Below, piece by piece: positions 8,744 through 16,457 of a stretch of DNA of 35,497 nt. Source of the DNA: JAADHY01 sp964428935 (lineage in GTDB: Bacteria > Planctomycetota > Planctomycetia > Planctomycetales > Planctomycetaceae); NCBI GenBank assembly GCA_964428935.1, contig CAYSAG010000016.1, positions 1 through 35,497 on the forward strand. The letters run 5' to 3'. Position 1 is the stretch's first letter. Every line of letters starts with the position of its first letter. The position numbers and the translations under genes are program-made. The notes under the pieces are model-generated. The model saw only the letters and a list, made by a program, of their open reading frames with translations, did no database searches and had not been told where the DNA came from.

Positions 8744-10075
8744 ATGAGCGTGCGGCGAAGTGGTTGGTTGGCCGTGGGAAGCGTCGAGCGGCACGGGACG
8801 GGCGGTCTGCTTTGGCGGTCATTGGGCGGCGCGGCGGTCCGCTTTCTGGTTGCGGCGCTGCTGGTGAGCGTCGCCGGTTGGGCGTCTGCGGCCGAGTTGT
8901 CGAACCAGTGGCCTGGGTGGCGAGGGCCGAACCGGGACGGCAAGTCCCTCGACACGGGCCTTCTGAAGCGTTGGCCGGAAGGCGGACCTCCCCTTTTGTG
9001 GAAAGTGACCGACATTGGCCAGGGCTTTTCGAACGTCGCCGTCTCCGGCGGCCGCATCTACATTACCGGCGACGAGAACGGCCGGCTGTTCATGCACTGT
9101 CTGGACCTGAACGGCAAGCGGCTGTGGAAGGTCGACGTGGACGCAGCGTGGACCAAGAGCCACCCGGGCTCTCGGGCGACGCCGACGGTGGACGAGGGCA
9201 ACGTCTACCTGCTTTCCGGCAACGGGGTCGTGGTTTGCTGCGACGCTCAAACCGGCCGACTCAAGTGGAAACGGTCGGCCAAAGAATTCGGCGGCCGTCC
9301 CGGAAACTGGGGTTACGCCGAGTCCGTACTGATTTACAAAGACTTGGCGGTCTTCAAGCCGGGCGGCAAGCAGTGCATTGCCGCGTTGGACAAGACAACC
9401 GGACGCACCGTCTGGACCAGCACAGGCTTCAGTGCCGGCCCGGAGTACTCCTCGTGCATTGTCGTGGAGTTCGCTCGCCGACCGCTCATCATTACGGGAA
9501 CCCGAGCCGGCCTGGTCTGCGTCGACGCTCGGACCGGCCGACTGCAATGGCTCAACCCGTTCTGCGCCAACAACGTGGCCAACTGCCCGACGCCCGCTTA
9601 CTCGGAAGGCTACGTCTTCTGGGCGAACGGCTACAAGAAGGGCGGCGTTTGCGTCAAGCTGAAGCTCGCCCGAAACCGCGTGGTCGCCGACCAGGTCTAC
9701 ACGACCAAGGACATGGTCTGCCACCACGGCGGCTACATCATTGACAAGGGCTACGTTTACGGAAACCACAACCGAGGCTGGACGTGCCTGGAACTGAAAA
9801 CCGGCAAAGTCATGTGGAATGAGCGAGGCGTCGGGAAGGGCTCGCTTTGCTACGCCGACGGCATGCTCTACCTGTTCTCGGAACGCAACGGTCAGGCGGC
9901 CCTGGCTACCTGCTCGCCCCGCGGCTTGACAATCACCGGCCGGGTGAAAGTGGACGGCACCGGCCCCAGTTGGGCTCACCCGGTCGTGGTCGGCGGCCGA
10001 CTCTACTTGCGGTACGACAAGAACCTGTACTGCTTCGACGTGCGAGACCATTCGGCCGGGCAAGCGGCCAAGTAA
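8744..10075 (+). CDS. Exported PQQ-like (BamB-type) beta-propeller protein
   Basis: This 443-residue protein starts at ATG 8744 with GAGAGGA just upstream. An N-terminal stretch ends in a hydrophobic export segment at about residues 31-50 (FLVAALLVSVAGWASA). The mature part opens with WPGWRGPNRDGKS, a signature seen again and again in planctomycetal PQQ-like proteins. It then shows repeated propeller blades of the form GRIYITGDENGRLFMHCLDLNGKRLWKV and VVCCDAQTGRLKWKR, with the alternating Gly and Trp pattern of the family. Such propellers often act as protein scaffolds; no metal- or PQQ-binding residues can be assigned, so enzyme activity should not be assumed. The gene has no close partner: more than 350 bases lie on each side. 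Confidence 0.88.
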   Translation: MSVRRSGWLAVGSVERHGTGGLLWRSLGGAAVRFLVAALLVSVAGWASAAELSNQWPGWRGPNRDGKSLDTGLLKRWPEGGPPLLWKVTDIGQGFSNVAVSGGRIYITGDENGRLFMHCLDLNGKRLWKVDVDAAWTKSHPGSRATPTVDEGNVYLLSGNGVVVCCDAQTGRLKWKRSAKEFGGRPGNWGYAESVLIYKDLAVFKPGGKQCIAALDKTTGRTVWTSTGFSAGPEYSSCIVVEFARRPLIITGTRAGLVCVDARTGRLQWLNPFCANNVANCPTPAYSEGYVFWANGYKKGGVCVKLKLARNRVVADQVYTTKDMVCHHGGYIIDKGYVYGNHNRGWTCLELKTGKVMWNERGVGKGSLCYADGMLYLFSERNGQAALATCSPRGLTITGRVKVDGTGPSWAHPVVVGGRLYLRYDKNLYCFDVRDHSAGQAAK

Positions 10076-10446
10076 CGGACTGTGTCCGGGAACTGGAGGG
10101 CTGCTCCGTGGTGGCCATGTCCCCGGACGGCCGCGGTCCGCCGTGGCCGTTTGAAGGCGGCTACGGGCTGAAACGGGACGCGCCGCGGCTTTCCGGCTTC
10201 AAAGGTCGAGACGGACGCAAGAGACCGCGTCCTCCGGCGCTCGAAGGTCACGTCGCGCTTCGTCGCGGCTACCTTCCCGCGGCCACGCTCCGTCGTGGCC
10301 ACCTTTCCGGAAGGCCGTGCTCCGTCGTGGCCACCGTTGGTTGGCGGTAGTGGCGTACGGGCAAAGGCTCGCCGCGTCGGCATCCCGACGCGGTGGCGTT
10401 GTGTCAAGAACAGATTGGGCCCAAGTGAGCTTGGAGGAGAAAGAGA
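10076..10446. other. 371-base intergenic region with decayed repeats
   Basis: The region lies between the PQQ-like gene and the TIM-barrel gene. It carries several degenerate copies of a roughly 30-32-base unit (listed separately) and no credible gene. The ribosome-binding site of the next gene is GGAGGA, directly before its ATG at 10447. Confidence 0.5.
10102..10350. repeat. Imperfect 30-32-base repeat cluster
   Basis: Copies share the core GCTCCGTCGTGGCCAC. The clearest units are 10287-10318 and 10319-10350 (32 bases each, identical over the first 16-17 bases). A diverged unit is at 10257-10286, and looser copies start near 10102 and 10135. Some of the units carry a short GC-rich inverted segment (for example TTTCCGGAA at 10303-10311). 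They do not form a CRISPR array: the units abut and have no spacers. They look like a decayed tandem or dispersed intergenic repeat. Confidence 0.55.
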
Positions 10447-11349
10447 ATGGACCGGCGAAGCTTTCTCAAATCAACGGCGTGTGTTGCCGCAGCAGCGGCG
10501 GCCGGTGGAGCCGCCTCGGCCGCTCCGGTGAAGAAAATCGGAGCGGGTCTGCGAACGAAAATCGCCATTAACCCCTCGTGGTTCAAAGGCAGTCACGTCG
10601 AGCAAATCGAACAGGTCGCTGCCTACGGCTTTCCTGCTTTCGAAAAACTGTCGGCCGGAAACTGGCCCGACAAAGAAGCAGTTCGCCGGAAATGCGAGGA
10701 GCTGGGCATTGAGTGCGGAGCAATCGGCGGGGGAATGGGAACCATTACCAAATGGGGCCCCAACGACCCGGAAAACCACAAGCGGTTTGTCGAGGCCGTC
10801 AAGCAGTCGATCGAAAACGCCAAAGCCATTGGCTCGAAAGTCCTGTTGGCCTTGACCGGTCCCAACCGGCCTGGGGTGAGCAAGGAAGAGCAAATGGATG
10901 CGTTGGTCAAGGCCGGCCGCTTGGTCGCTCCCATGGTCGAAGACGCCGGAATGATTCTGGTGTGGGAGTGTCTGAACGTGCTGGTCAACCACCCCGGCTA
11001 CTTCTTGGTCTACTCGAAGGACGGCGCCGAGCTGGTTCGCCGCACCGAACGGCCTTGCATCAAGTTCCTGTTCGACATTTACCACCAGCAAATCAGCGAA
11101 GGCAATCTGATTCGAAACATCAAGGCCTACATTAACGAAATCGGCCACTTCCACTTTGCCGACAACCCGGGTCGACACGAACCCGGCTCGGGCGAAATCA
11201 ACTACAAGAACGTCTTCAAGGCCATTTACGAGGCGGGCTACCGGGGCATTGTGGCCTGCGAGTTCAGCTTCAGTAATCGGAAAATGCCCGTGGAGCGGGT
11301 GCTGGAGATTCTGGCGGCCTGCGACCGGTGGGAAGAGGGTTGTCCGTGA
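10447..11349 (+). CDS. Tat-exported xylose-isomerase-like TIM-barrel protein
   Basis: This 300-residue protein has a twin-arginine signal: MDRRSFLKSTACVAAAAAAGGAASA, with RRSFLK as the Tat motif, followed by an Ala-rich hydrophobic core. The rest is an AP-endonuclease-2/xylose-isomerase-like TIM barrel of the hydroxypyruvate-isomerase type. Features seen include CGAIGGGMG, ALTGPNRPGVSKEEQ, a metal-ligand-like Glu in ILVWECLN, LFDIYHQQISEGN, HFHFADNPGRHEPGSGEINY and GIVACEFSF. Together these give the His, Asp and Glu residues expected for a divalent-metal sugar isomerase or epimerase. Export by Tat implies it folds, probably with its metal, in the cytoplasm. A strong GGAGGA precedes the start. 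Substrate is unknown. Confidence 0.88.
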   Translation: MDRRSFLKSTACVAAAAAAGGAASAAPVKKIGAGLRTKIAINPSWFKGSHVEQIEQVAAYGFPAFEKLSAGNWPDKEAVRRKCEELGIECGAIGGGMGTITKWGPNDPENHKRFVEAVKQSIENAKAIGSKVLLALTGPNRPGVSKEEQMDALVKAGRLVAPMVEDAGMILVWECLNVLVNHPGYFLVYSKDGAELVRRTERPCIKFLFDIYHQQISEGNLIRNIKAYINEIGHFHFADNPGRHEPGSGEINYKNVFKAIYEAGYRGIVACEFSFSNRKMPVERVLEILAACDRWEEGCP

Positions 11350-11456
11350 AGTCCGACCGACTCAGCCGAAAGGTTGGAGCTCTCACAGTCGTTTGAGACC
11401 GGGGACCTCCGGTACGGGCCGCTCGGTGGTGGTCCGACTGGTGGGGAGGTGGAGTC

Positions 11457-13475
11457 ATGCGCACCTGGCCGAGGTGGCCGACTAGAGCGGTCGGCTTGGT
11501 CGTTTGCTTGAGCGTCGGAGTGTTCTGGGCGTCGGGAGCGGAGCCAACCGACGTGGGAATTCTGACGGTCCAGGGCCGCGGAAGCCACCCGGACAAACCT
11601 CCCTACCGGCAGGGCGGAAAGCTGCGGTTCCTCGACGTTCAACCGCTTTGCCAAATCCTGCATTACCAGCGGCCCGCCCGGTTGCCTAAAGGCGGTCGCG
11701 TGCGCATTCCGTTCCCGGTGCGTTTCCAGTACGAGGTGCTCCGGCCAGCTCCGGTCGCCCTCACTTCGCGCTTCGGCACCGAGTACTGGCGGCTTTACGA
11801 CTTTCAGTCCGAAACCACCTCGGCCCTTTACGCCGACGACCGCTTCGACTTGTCCCGACCGGGCACGTTCACAGTCGAAACCACTACCGGCTGGCTCAGC
11901 GCCGGCTACGGGCCCCTGCCGCAGCCCGGGCTCGTTGCGGTGGCCGGCCACTACTACTTCCTCATCGACCCGGTCCAGGGTGAACCCGGCCAGTGGCTGG
12001 ACGTGACCAACCCGCCCGCTTTCTTCGACCAACCGGACGTGGTCCGCAAGCTGTGCTTCACACTGGCCGACCTTTCGGACTTCTCGTTGCGACTGACCGA
12101 CTTCCAGTCGACGTGGCAACCCGGTGGTCCGTTGCGAGTGCGCGTGGTGGTCCGCGACGCGGACGGGCGTGAGTTGCCGGTCGTGAACGTGCGTTTGACC
12201 GCAGCCGCCGGCTCGTGGCAAACCACGTTGTCGACCGAATGGTTGCCGCTGAACCAACCCACGGGTTGGATGCGTGGCCGCCTGCCGCAAGACCACCTGC
12301 CCGTTCAGGTCGAGCTGGCGGCCACAGTACGACTAGCGACCCCGAAAGGACTGGTGGAACGAACGGTTCGCGCGACCGTCGCTCGCGGCACAGGGCTGTT
12401 GCCCCCGGAACGGTTTGCGCCGGTGGACCGGTTCGCCTACCAATTGCCGCGGAACGAAAAGGGCGTCGTGCGTGAAACGCGGGCCATTTGGGTTTCGACC
12501 GACGACTTCCAAAGCGAGGAGCAAATCGACCGGTTGGTCGGGCGGTGCCGGGCGGCCCGTCTGAACGTGCTCTTTCCAGACGTGTTCGTCCGAAACACGT
12601 TTGCGGCTCGCAGTGAGCTGCTCCCGGCGAGTCAGGACCGCTCGTTCGACCCGCTGCGCCGGCTGATTCAGAAAGCCCACCGAGCCGGCCTGGAGGTGCA
12701 CCCGTGGTTTTGCGTCACCTACCGCGACGCCGCGTTTCGCAAGTGGTTTCAACAAATGCACGGCACCAACGTCGAGATGCTCGACGCCGACGGACGAGTC
12801 ATTCGCTTCGGTGCCGACATTCACCGAAAGGCGTACCGCGACTTCGTGGTTCAGCTAATGGTGGGCGTCGCCCGCGACTACCCCGTCGACGGAATTCACC
12901 TGGACTACATTCGCTCCATGGGGCAGTGTTACTGCCCGCTGTGTCGGCGTGAGTTCGAGCGACAGTTCGGCAAGCCGCTGGACGAGGCCACCGACGCGGA
13001 CTGGACGAAGTGGCAACGACAAGCGGTTGGCGACATTGTCCGCCGGACCGCCGAGGGGGTCCGCAAGGTCCGGCCGCGAGCCATTCTGTCGGCGGCCGTG
13101 TTCTCGAACATGGACTCCGGCGCCCGCCAGGGCCAGGACCCGGCCGGTTGGGCTGCAAAAGGGTGGCTCGACCTGGTCGTGCCCATGGACTACCAAATGC
13201 AGTCGGTGGCGGTGCGGGCGAACGAACGACGCTTTCTGGCCGCTTTGGCCGACGACGACCGACTGGCAACCGGCCTGTCGCTTTACATGCGAAGCGGAAG
13301 TGAAGTCCACCCGCGACCGGCTCGGCTGGTGCGCGAACAGATTGAGCTGGTCCGGTGGCTGGGCATTCACGGCTACAGCTTGTTCGCGTTTCGTCACCTG
13401 AGTGACGAGCAGTTGCAAGTGCTGCGCGAGCAGGTCAACAAGGAGCCGGCCGTTCCGTACTTCCGCGGAGACTAG
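11457..13475 (+). CDS. Exported glycosyl-hydrolase-like protein (GHL10 type)
   Basis: This 672-residue protein has a signal peptide (cleavage near residue 28, after ASGA) and a strong ribosome site, GGAGGTGGAG. Residues about 30-335 are beta-rich, with Ig-like segments (for example GGPLRVRVVVRDADGRELPVV). From about residue 340 to the end it is a GHL10/DUF187-like TIM barrel: RETRAIWVSTDDF, RAARLNVLFPDVF, RAGLEVHPWFCV, YPVDGIHLDYIR (about 476-486, with a likely catalytic or substrate-binding Asp), then CYCPLCRREF, and LDLVVPMDYQMQ. The CxCxxC segment after DYIR recurs in planctomycetal relatives of such barrels and may bind metal. It probably cleaves a glycan outside the cytoplasm; the substrate cannot be inferred. 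Confidence 0.85.
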   Translation: MRTWPRWPTRAVGLVVCLSVGVFWASGAEPTDVGILTVQGRGSHPDKPPYRQGGKLRFLDVQPLCQILHYQRPARLPKGGRVRIPFPVRFQYEVLRPAPVALTSRFGTEYWRLYDFQSETTSALYADDRFDLSRPGTFTVETTTGWLSAGYGPLPQPGLVAVAGHYYFLIDPVQGEPGQWLDVTNPPAFFDQPDVVRKLCFTLADLSDFSLRLTDFQSTWQPGGPLRVRVVVRDADGRELPVVNVRLTAAAGSWQTTLSTEWLPLNQPTGWMRGRLPQDHLPVQVELAATVRLATPKGLVERTVRATVARGTGLLPPERFAPVDRFAYQLPRNEKGVVRETRAIWVSTDDFQSEEQIDRLVGRCRAARLNVLFPDVFVRNTFAARSELLPASQDRSFDPLRRLIQKAHRAGLEVHPWFCVTYRDAAFRKWFQQMHGTNVEMLDADGRVIRFGADIHRKAYRDFVVQLMVGVARDYPVDGIHLDYIRSMGQCYCPLCRREFERQFGKPLDEATDADWTKWQRQAVGDIVRRTAEGVRKVRPRAILSAAVFSNMDSGARQGQDPAGWAAKGWLDLVVPMDYQMQSVAVRANERRFLAALADDDRLATGLSLYMRSGSEVHPRPARLVREQIELVRWLGIHGYSLFAFRHLSDEQLQVLREQVNKEPAVPYFRGD

Positions 13476-13482
13476 TTCTTCG

Positions 13483-13507
13483 GCCGGCAGCATGCTCTCG
13501 TGCCGGC
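13483..13507 (+). terminator. Hairpin just after the GHL10 gene
   Basis: A perfect 7-base inverted repeat GCCGGCA (13483-13489) / TGCCGGC (13501-13507) with an 11-base loop begins 8 bases after the stop codon. No T-run follows, so it is a weak terminator candidate, or an RNA 3'-end stabiliser. Confidence 0.3.
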
Positions 13508-13725
13508 GTTCGAAGCGTGTCGACAAGACGCCCAGACTCTCGGCCGGAGTCGGTTCCGGCACCGGCTCGGACTGGCGGCACAATTGACGGCCGTCGCCGG
13601 TGAGTCGCTTGCAGCGCGCCAGCTGCGTGTCTCGAAAAGACTGGACTTGTGAGAAACTCGCCCTGGGGTTTCGCCGGCGCTCCGGCCCGGCTCGCAACTT
13701 CCGCCGTGCCCGCGCACACCTGCTG

Positions 13726-14625
13726 TCACTGAGCCCACTGCACGTACTGCCGGTAGACTTCGGCCACCCGTCCCTGCTGTGTGTCGCCGGAGTGAACGTA
13801 AAGGGCGTAACGGAGTCGCAGTGTCTGGCCCGGCTTGAGCGTCACGGGAGCGGCCGGCCGTTTGCCCTTCGTGTAGGCTTTCTCGCCAAACGGGTTAATG
13901 GCGAACAGGCCGTAGTTTCGCACGTGGTAGCGAGAGCGGCGGAAGTTCTTCGGGTGGTCGAACAGGGCAATGCCGAAAATTTTTCCGCCGACCGGTCCGA
14001 CGTAGTCGACCCAGTCCGACGTCTTGCCCCAGCACTTCGACGCTCCTTTCAACCCGTCGGCGTTCACCACGTGGCCACCTTCTTTCTCACGCATCGAATT
14101 CGCGATTCGGACGGCGAACATGCCCTCTTTGGTGTCGCCGAAGGTCACCGGGACGCTGGCCGGTGTAAACGTAATGTCGTAGGCGATCAGTCGGTGAGCG
14201 AAAATGCTAATGGTGGTCTTTTCGAGCAGCAAGGGCTGGCCGTCCGTGTCCAACCAGTGGTTGGTGACGACCATTTGAGCCGGGTTGCCTTCCGGAACCG
14301 TTAGGTCTACCGACACCGTTTTGATCTTGTCCCGTTCCATCCAGTGACGGTGCTCGTTCACTTGGTCGACCGACAGCCACAGGCCCTTGTGGTGCGGGTG
14401 GTCTTCCGGGTGCTCCAACGGACGGGTCAGAATGGTTCCGTCGGGCCCGCGGACCGGCCAGAAAAACGGCTTGGCCCAGTCCCGGTCGAAGTTGTAGACG
14501 GCAAACTCCTGACCGCCGATCAGAACTCGAACTTGCCCGTCCGTCTTGACCAGCTTCACAGTCGGCTCGGCCGTCGCTCGGCCGCACACAGCCACAACCA
14601 CGCACACTGCCAATGCCATTCTCAT
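13726..14625 (-). CDS. Exported DUF6807 (PmoA-like) protein
   Basis: This 299-residue protein has a short signal peptide (MRMALAVCVVVAVCGRATA, cleavage near residue 19). The mature part matches the family once called 'methane oxygenase PmoA' (now DUF6807): FAVYNFDRDWAKPFFWPVRGPDG, HPEDHPHHKGLWLSVDQVNEHRHW, and a C-terminal jelly-roll-like region ending RYALYVHSGD. The HPEDHPHHKGLW motif is rich in His and may form a metal or substrate site. Despite the old name it is unrelated to methane oxidation. Members are common in Planctomycetota and Bacteroidota glycan loci, where the role is unproven. The start follows GGGAGGA. It is transcribed divergently from the ClpP-like gene. Confidence 0.87.
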   Translation of the reverse strand: MRMALAVCVVVAVCGRATAEPTVKLVKTDGQVRVLIGGQEFAVYNFDRDWAKPFFWPVRGPDGTILTRPLEHPEDHPHHKGLWLSVDQVNEHRHWMERDKIKTVSVDLTVPEGNPAQMVVTNHWLDTDGQPLLLEKTTISIFAHRLIAYDITFTPASVPVTFGDTKEGMFAVRIANSMREKEGGHVVNADGLKGASKCWGKTSDWVDYVGPVGGKIFGIALFDHPKNFRRSRYHVRNYGLFAINPFGEKAYTKGKRPAAPVTLKPGQTLRLRYALYVHSGDTQQGRVAEVYRQYVQWAQ

Positions 14626-14808
14626 CGGAAGATCCTCCCATCAATGTGCCTGCGGCAAGAGTCGTTCGTTTCGAACAGTCCCAATACTACCGACAAAGGT
14701 TTCTTGCAGTCGAGCCAACGGGCCGCTAAAAGCTTGTCCGTTTCGACGGACGTCGTCGCTTCGGACAATCGACCAGTCGGAATCCCTTTTGACGAGGAGG
14801 CTGCAGAG

Positions 14809-15453
14809 GTGCGAAGGACGAGCTTTTCGTGGCGGAGCGGGCCGCGGCGCACGGTTCGTCCCTACCCGTCGCCGGCACGCCCCACCGCTCGACGCCGCGA
14901 ACCCGAACCCACTTCCGAATGGGAAGTGGGCATTTACGGCGACTTGACGGAAAAGCAGGCCGACTTGATCAACCAACTGCTCGAGCTACCTCGGTTCAGC
15001 CGCGGGACAATTTTCTTCGATTCCTCCGGCGGCAGCGTGTACGTGGGCTTGGCCCTGGCTTCGCTGATTCGCTTGCGCGGCCTGCGGGCGGTGGGCGTGG
15101 TGGCCGGGGAGTGTTCGTCGGCGGCCATTTTGCCGTGGGCGGCGTGCGAAGAGCGCTACACCACGCCGCACGCGACGTTCCTGTTCCACGAAATTCGCTG
15201 GAGCAGTGACGGCGAGGTGCGCTTCCAAGAGGCCGCCGAATGGGCCAAACACTTCAAGTTCCTGGAGGAAGACCTGGACCGGCTGACCGCCCGTTTGCTC
15301 AACTTCCCCGAAAAGAAGCTCCAACAGTGGATTCGACGCGGGCGATTCGTAACCGGCCAAGAAGTGGTGGACGCCGGACTGGCAAAAATGGTCGACTTGT
15401 TCTCCGGCGACCTTTGGGCACAAATCCGTCGGCACCGGACGGCGAGCGGTTGA
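14809..15453 (+). CDS. ClpP-like (Clp/crotonase fold) protein with altered triad
   Basis: This 214-residue protein starts at GTG 14809, chosen because GAGGAGG at 14794-14800 sits 8 bases upstream; the open frame extends further back without a good start. A basic, Pro-rich N-terminus (1-40) is followed by a ClpP/SppA-like core: IYGDLTEKQADLINQLL, IFFDSSGGSVYVGLALASLIR, and the nucleophile segment GECSSAAILPWAAC with Ser near residue 104. The His equivalent is near 127 in TPHATFLFHEIRW. The segment RRGRFVTGQEVVDAGLA aligns with the ClpP stretch holding the catalytic Asp, but Gly (residue 178) stands in its place. No signal peptide is evident. It could be a peptidase with a dyad, a pseudoprotease or a regulatory ClpP relative. 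Confidence 0.8.
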   Translation: MRRTSFSWRSGPRRTVRPYPSPARPTARRREPEPTSEWEVGIYGDLTEKQADLINQLLELPRFSRGTIFFDSSGGSVYVGLALASLIRLRGLRAVGVVAGECSSAAILPWAACEERYTTPHATFLFHEIRWSSDGEVRFQEAAEWAKHFKFLEEDLDRLTARLLNFPEKKLQQWIRRGRFVTGQEVVDAGLAKMVDLFSGDLWAQIRRHRTASG

Positions 15454-15999
15454 GCCGTTCGAGGCGGAGCGGTTGCAGCGCGACGGCCCCGGCAATCCAG
15501 CGCAAGCATGCGTCGCTTCGGCCGTGCGCTGCTCTGGTCCGGTTCTTCCCGCTCGGTCGGGCAAAGGAGGAGCGACCACTGACGCCAGACGCCTTCCGGC
15601 CTGATCGCAGCGAGCGGACGCGCAGGGCAGACCTGGCTGCCGGCACGTCGGAACGGTTCTCTCTCGGCCCCGCAAGTCGGCCCAGCCTCAAACGAATTCT
15701 GAGCGACATCTGTCACTGGAGCGGTTCAGCGAGCCGTTTCCACGTCGGAGCCCAGTGGCCAAGTTACACGTCGGCCGACCGCGTTGCCGGCCCCCAAGAC
15801 GGCCAGGTATAATGCGGTTTGTGAATGGCCGAGCTGGCGACGGCACTCGCTTGCTCGGCCGGTCCGAGCCGGAACGGCTTCCGTCTGGACAGAGACAAGA
15901 CGACAAGAACCAGAACGGCTCGGACCTCGTCCCATGTCCTGTGTTCCGCTAGTCCGCGTTTTCCTGTTTGCCAAACCGGGTCCTCCTGGGGTCGAGCCA
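15454..15999. other. 546-base region between the ClpP-like gene and the small L7/L12-like gene
   Basis: No gene is supported. A frame open up to 15812 starts inside the ClpP-like gene, has an AGGAGG near 15566 but no standard start after it, and shows no conserved motif. A perfect TATAAT at 15808-15813 probably belongs to the promoter of the following gene, which would then have a leader of about 180 bases. Confidence 0.45.
15784..15813 (+). promoter_or_regulatory. Sigma-70-type promoter for the small L7/L12-like gene
   Basis: There is a perfect -10 hexamer TATAAT (15808-15813) with a -35-like TTGCCG (15784-15789) at 18-base spacing. It is the best promoter match I found in this GC-rich window. 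Its orientation fits the gene starting at 16000. Confidence 0.45.
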
Positions 16000-16323
16000 A
16001 TGCCGCTGTACGAAATTGAAACCGACGGACACATCATGATTGGGTGGGCGGAAAGCAAGGAGGCTGCCAAGGCCCTGGCGAAGGAGCATTACCCGGACGA
16101 CCAAATCTTGCGGGTGACGAAGCGTCCGCGAGACATTTGGGTCATTTCGAAACGGCTTCTCGGACTGAAAACGCCAGCCGAGCCGTGCGACATTGCTCGC
16201 GAGTGTCTGGCCCGAGCTCGCGGCGACAAACTCCACGCCATTCGGCTCTACATGATGGACACGGGAGCCGACTTGCACGAAGCCCAGCGAGCCATCGAAA
16301 CGAACATGTCGTTGGGCTGGTAG
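16000..16323 (+). CDS. Small protein with ribosomal L7/L12 C-terminal-like motif
   Basis: This 107-residue cytoplasmic protein begins at ATG 16000 with CTGGGG upstream; the longer open frame before it has no conserved content. The N-terminal half (YEIETDGHIMIGWAESKEAAKALAKEHYPDDQILRVTKRPRDIWVISKR) is an unassigned alpha/beta unit. The C-terminal segment GDKLHAIRLYMMDTGADLHEAQRAIE (about 77-102) follows the pattern of the ribosomal L7/L12 C-terminal helix-turn-helix (K-x-x-AI-x-x-x-x-x-TG-x-x-L-x-EA-x-x-x-x-E). L7/L12-like tails of this kind occur in small planctomycetal proteins of unknown function. It might contact translation GTPases or simply reuse the fold; both are guesses. Confidence 0.75.
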   Translation: MPLYEIETDGHIMIGWAESKEAAKALAKEHYPDDQILRVTKRPRDIWVISKRLLGLKTPAEPCDIARECLARARGDKLHAIRLYMMDTGADLHEAQRAIETNMSLGW

Positions 16324-16376
16324 CGGGCCGAAAGTCTGTCTGTTGGCCGTCTGGCCGCGAGCCGCCGGACAGTCCT

Positions 16377-16430
16377 CTTCCGTCCGCGTGGCGGAAGGGT
16401 TAGACGCTACGCGGCGTCGCCTGCACGCCG
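16377..16430. terminator. Hairpins between convergent genes
   Basis: The 134-base gap between the convergent genes ending at 16323 and 16458 holds two 6-base inverted repeats. One is CTTCCG (16377-16382)/CGGAAG (16392-16397), and the other is CGGCGT (16412-16417)/ACGCCG (16425-16430). Neither has a T-run. They may serve as a two-way stop. Confidence 0.25.
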
Positions 16431-16457
16431 ACGGGTCGCGAGTCCGTCGGTCTTTGC

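Noticed and set aside
10102..10350. CRISPR array
   Set aside because: Units abut without unique spacers and are too diverged.
13726..14625. Methane monooxygenase subunit, as the old 'PmoA' family name would imply
   Set aside because: The protein has a signal peptide and soluble beta-rich features with no set of membrane helices; the family name is historical.
14344..14808. Upstream extension of the ClpP-like gene
   Set aside because: It would overlap the divergent DUF6807 gene and lacks conserved content; GTG 14809 has GAGGAGG at good spacing.
15566..15812. Small gene after the AGGAGG near 15566
   Set aside because: No ATG, GTG or TTG lies at usable spacing, and the residues show no conserved pattern.
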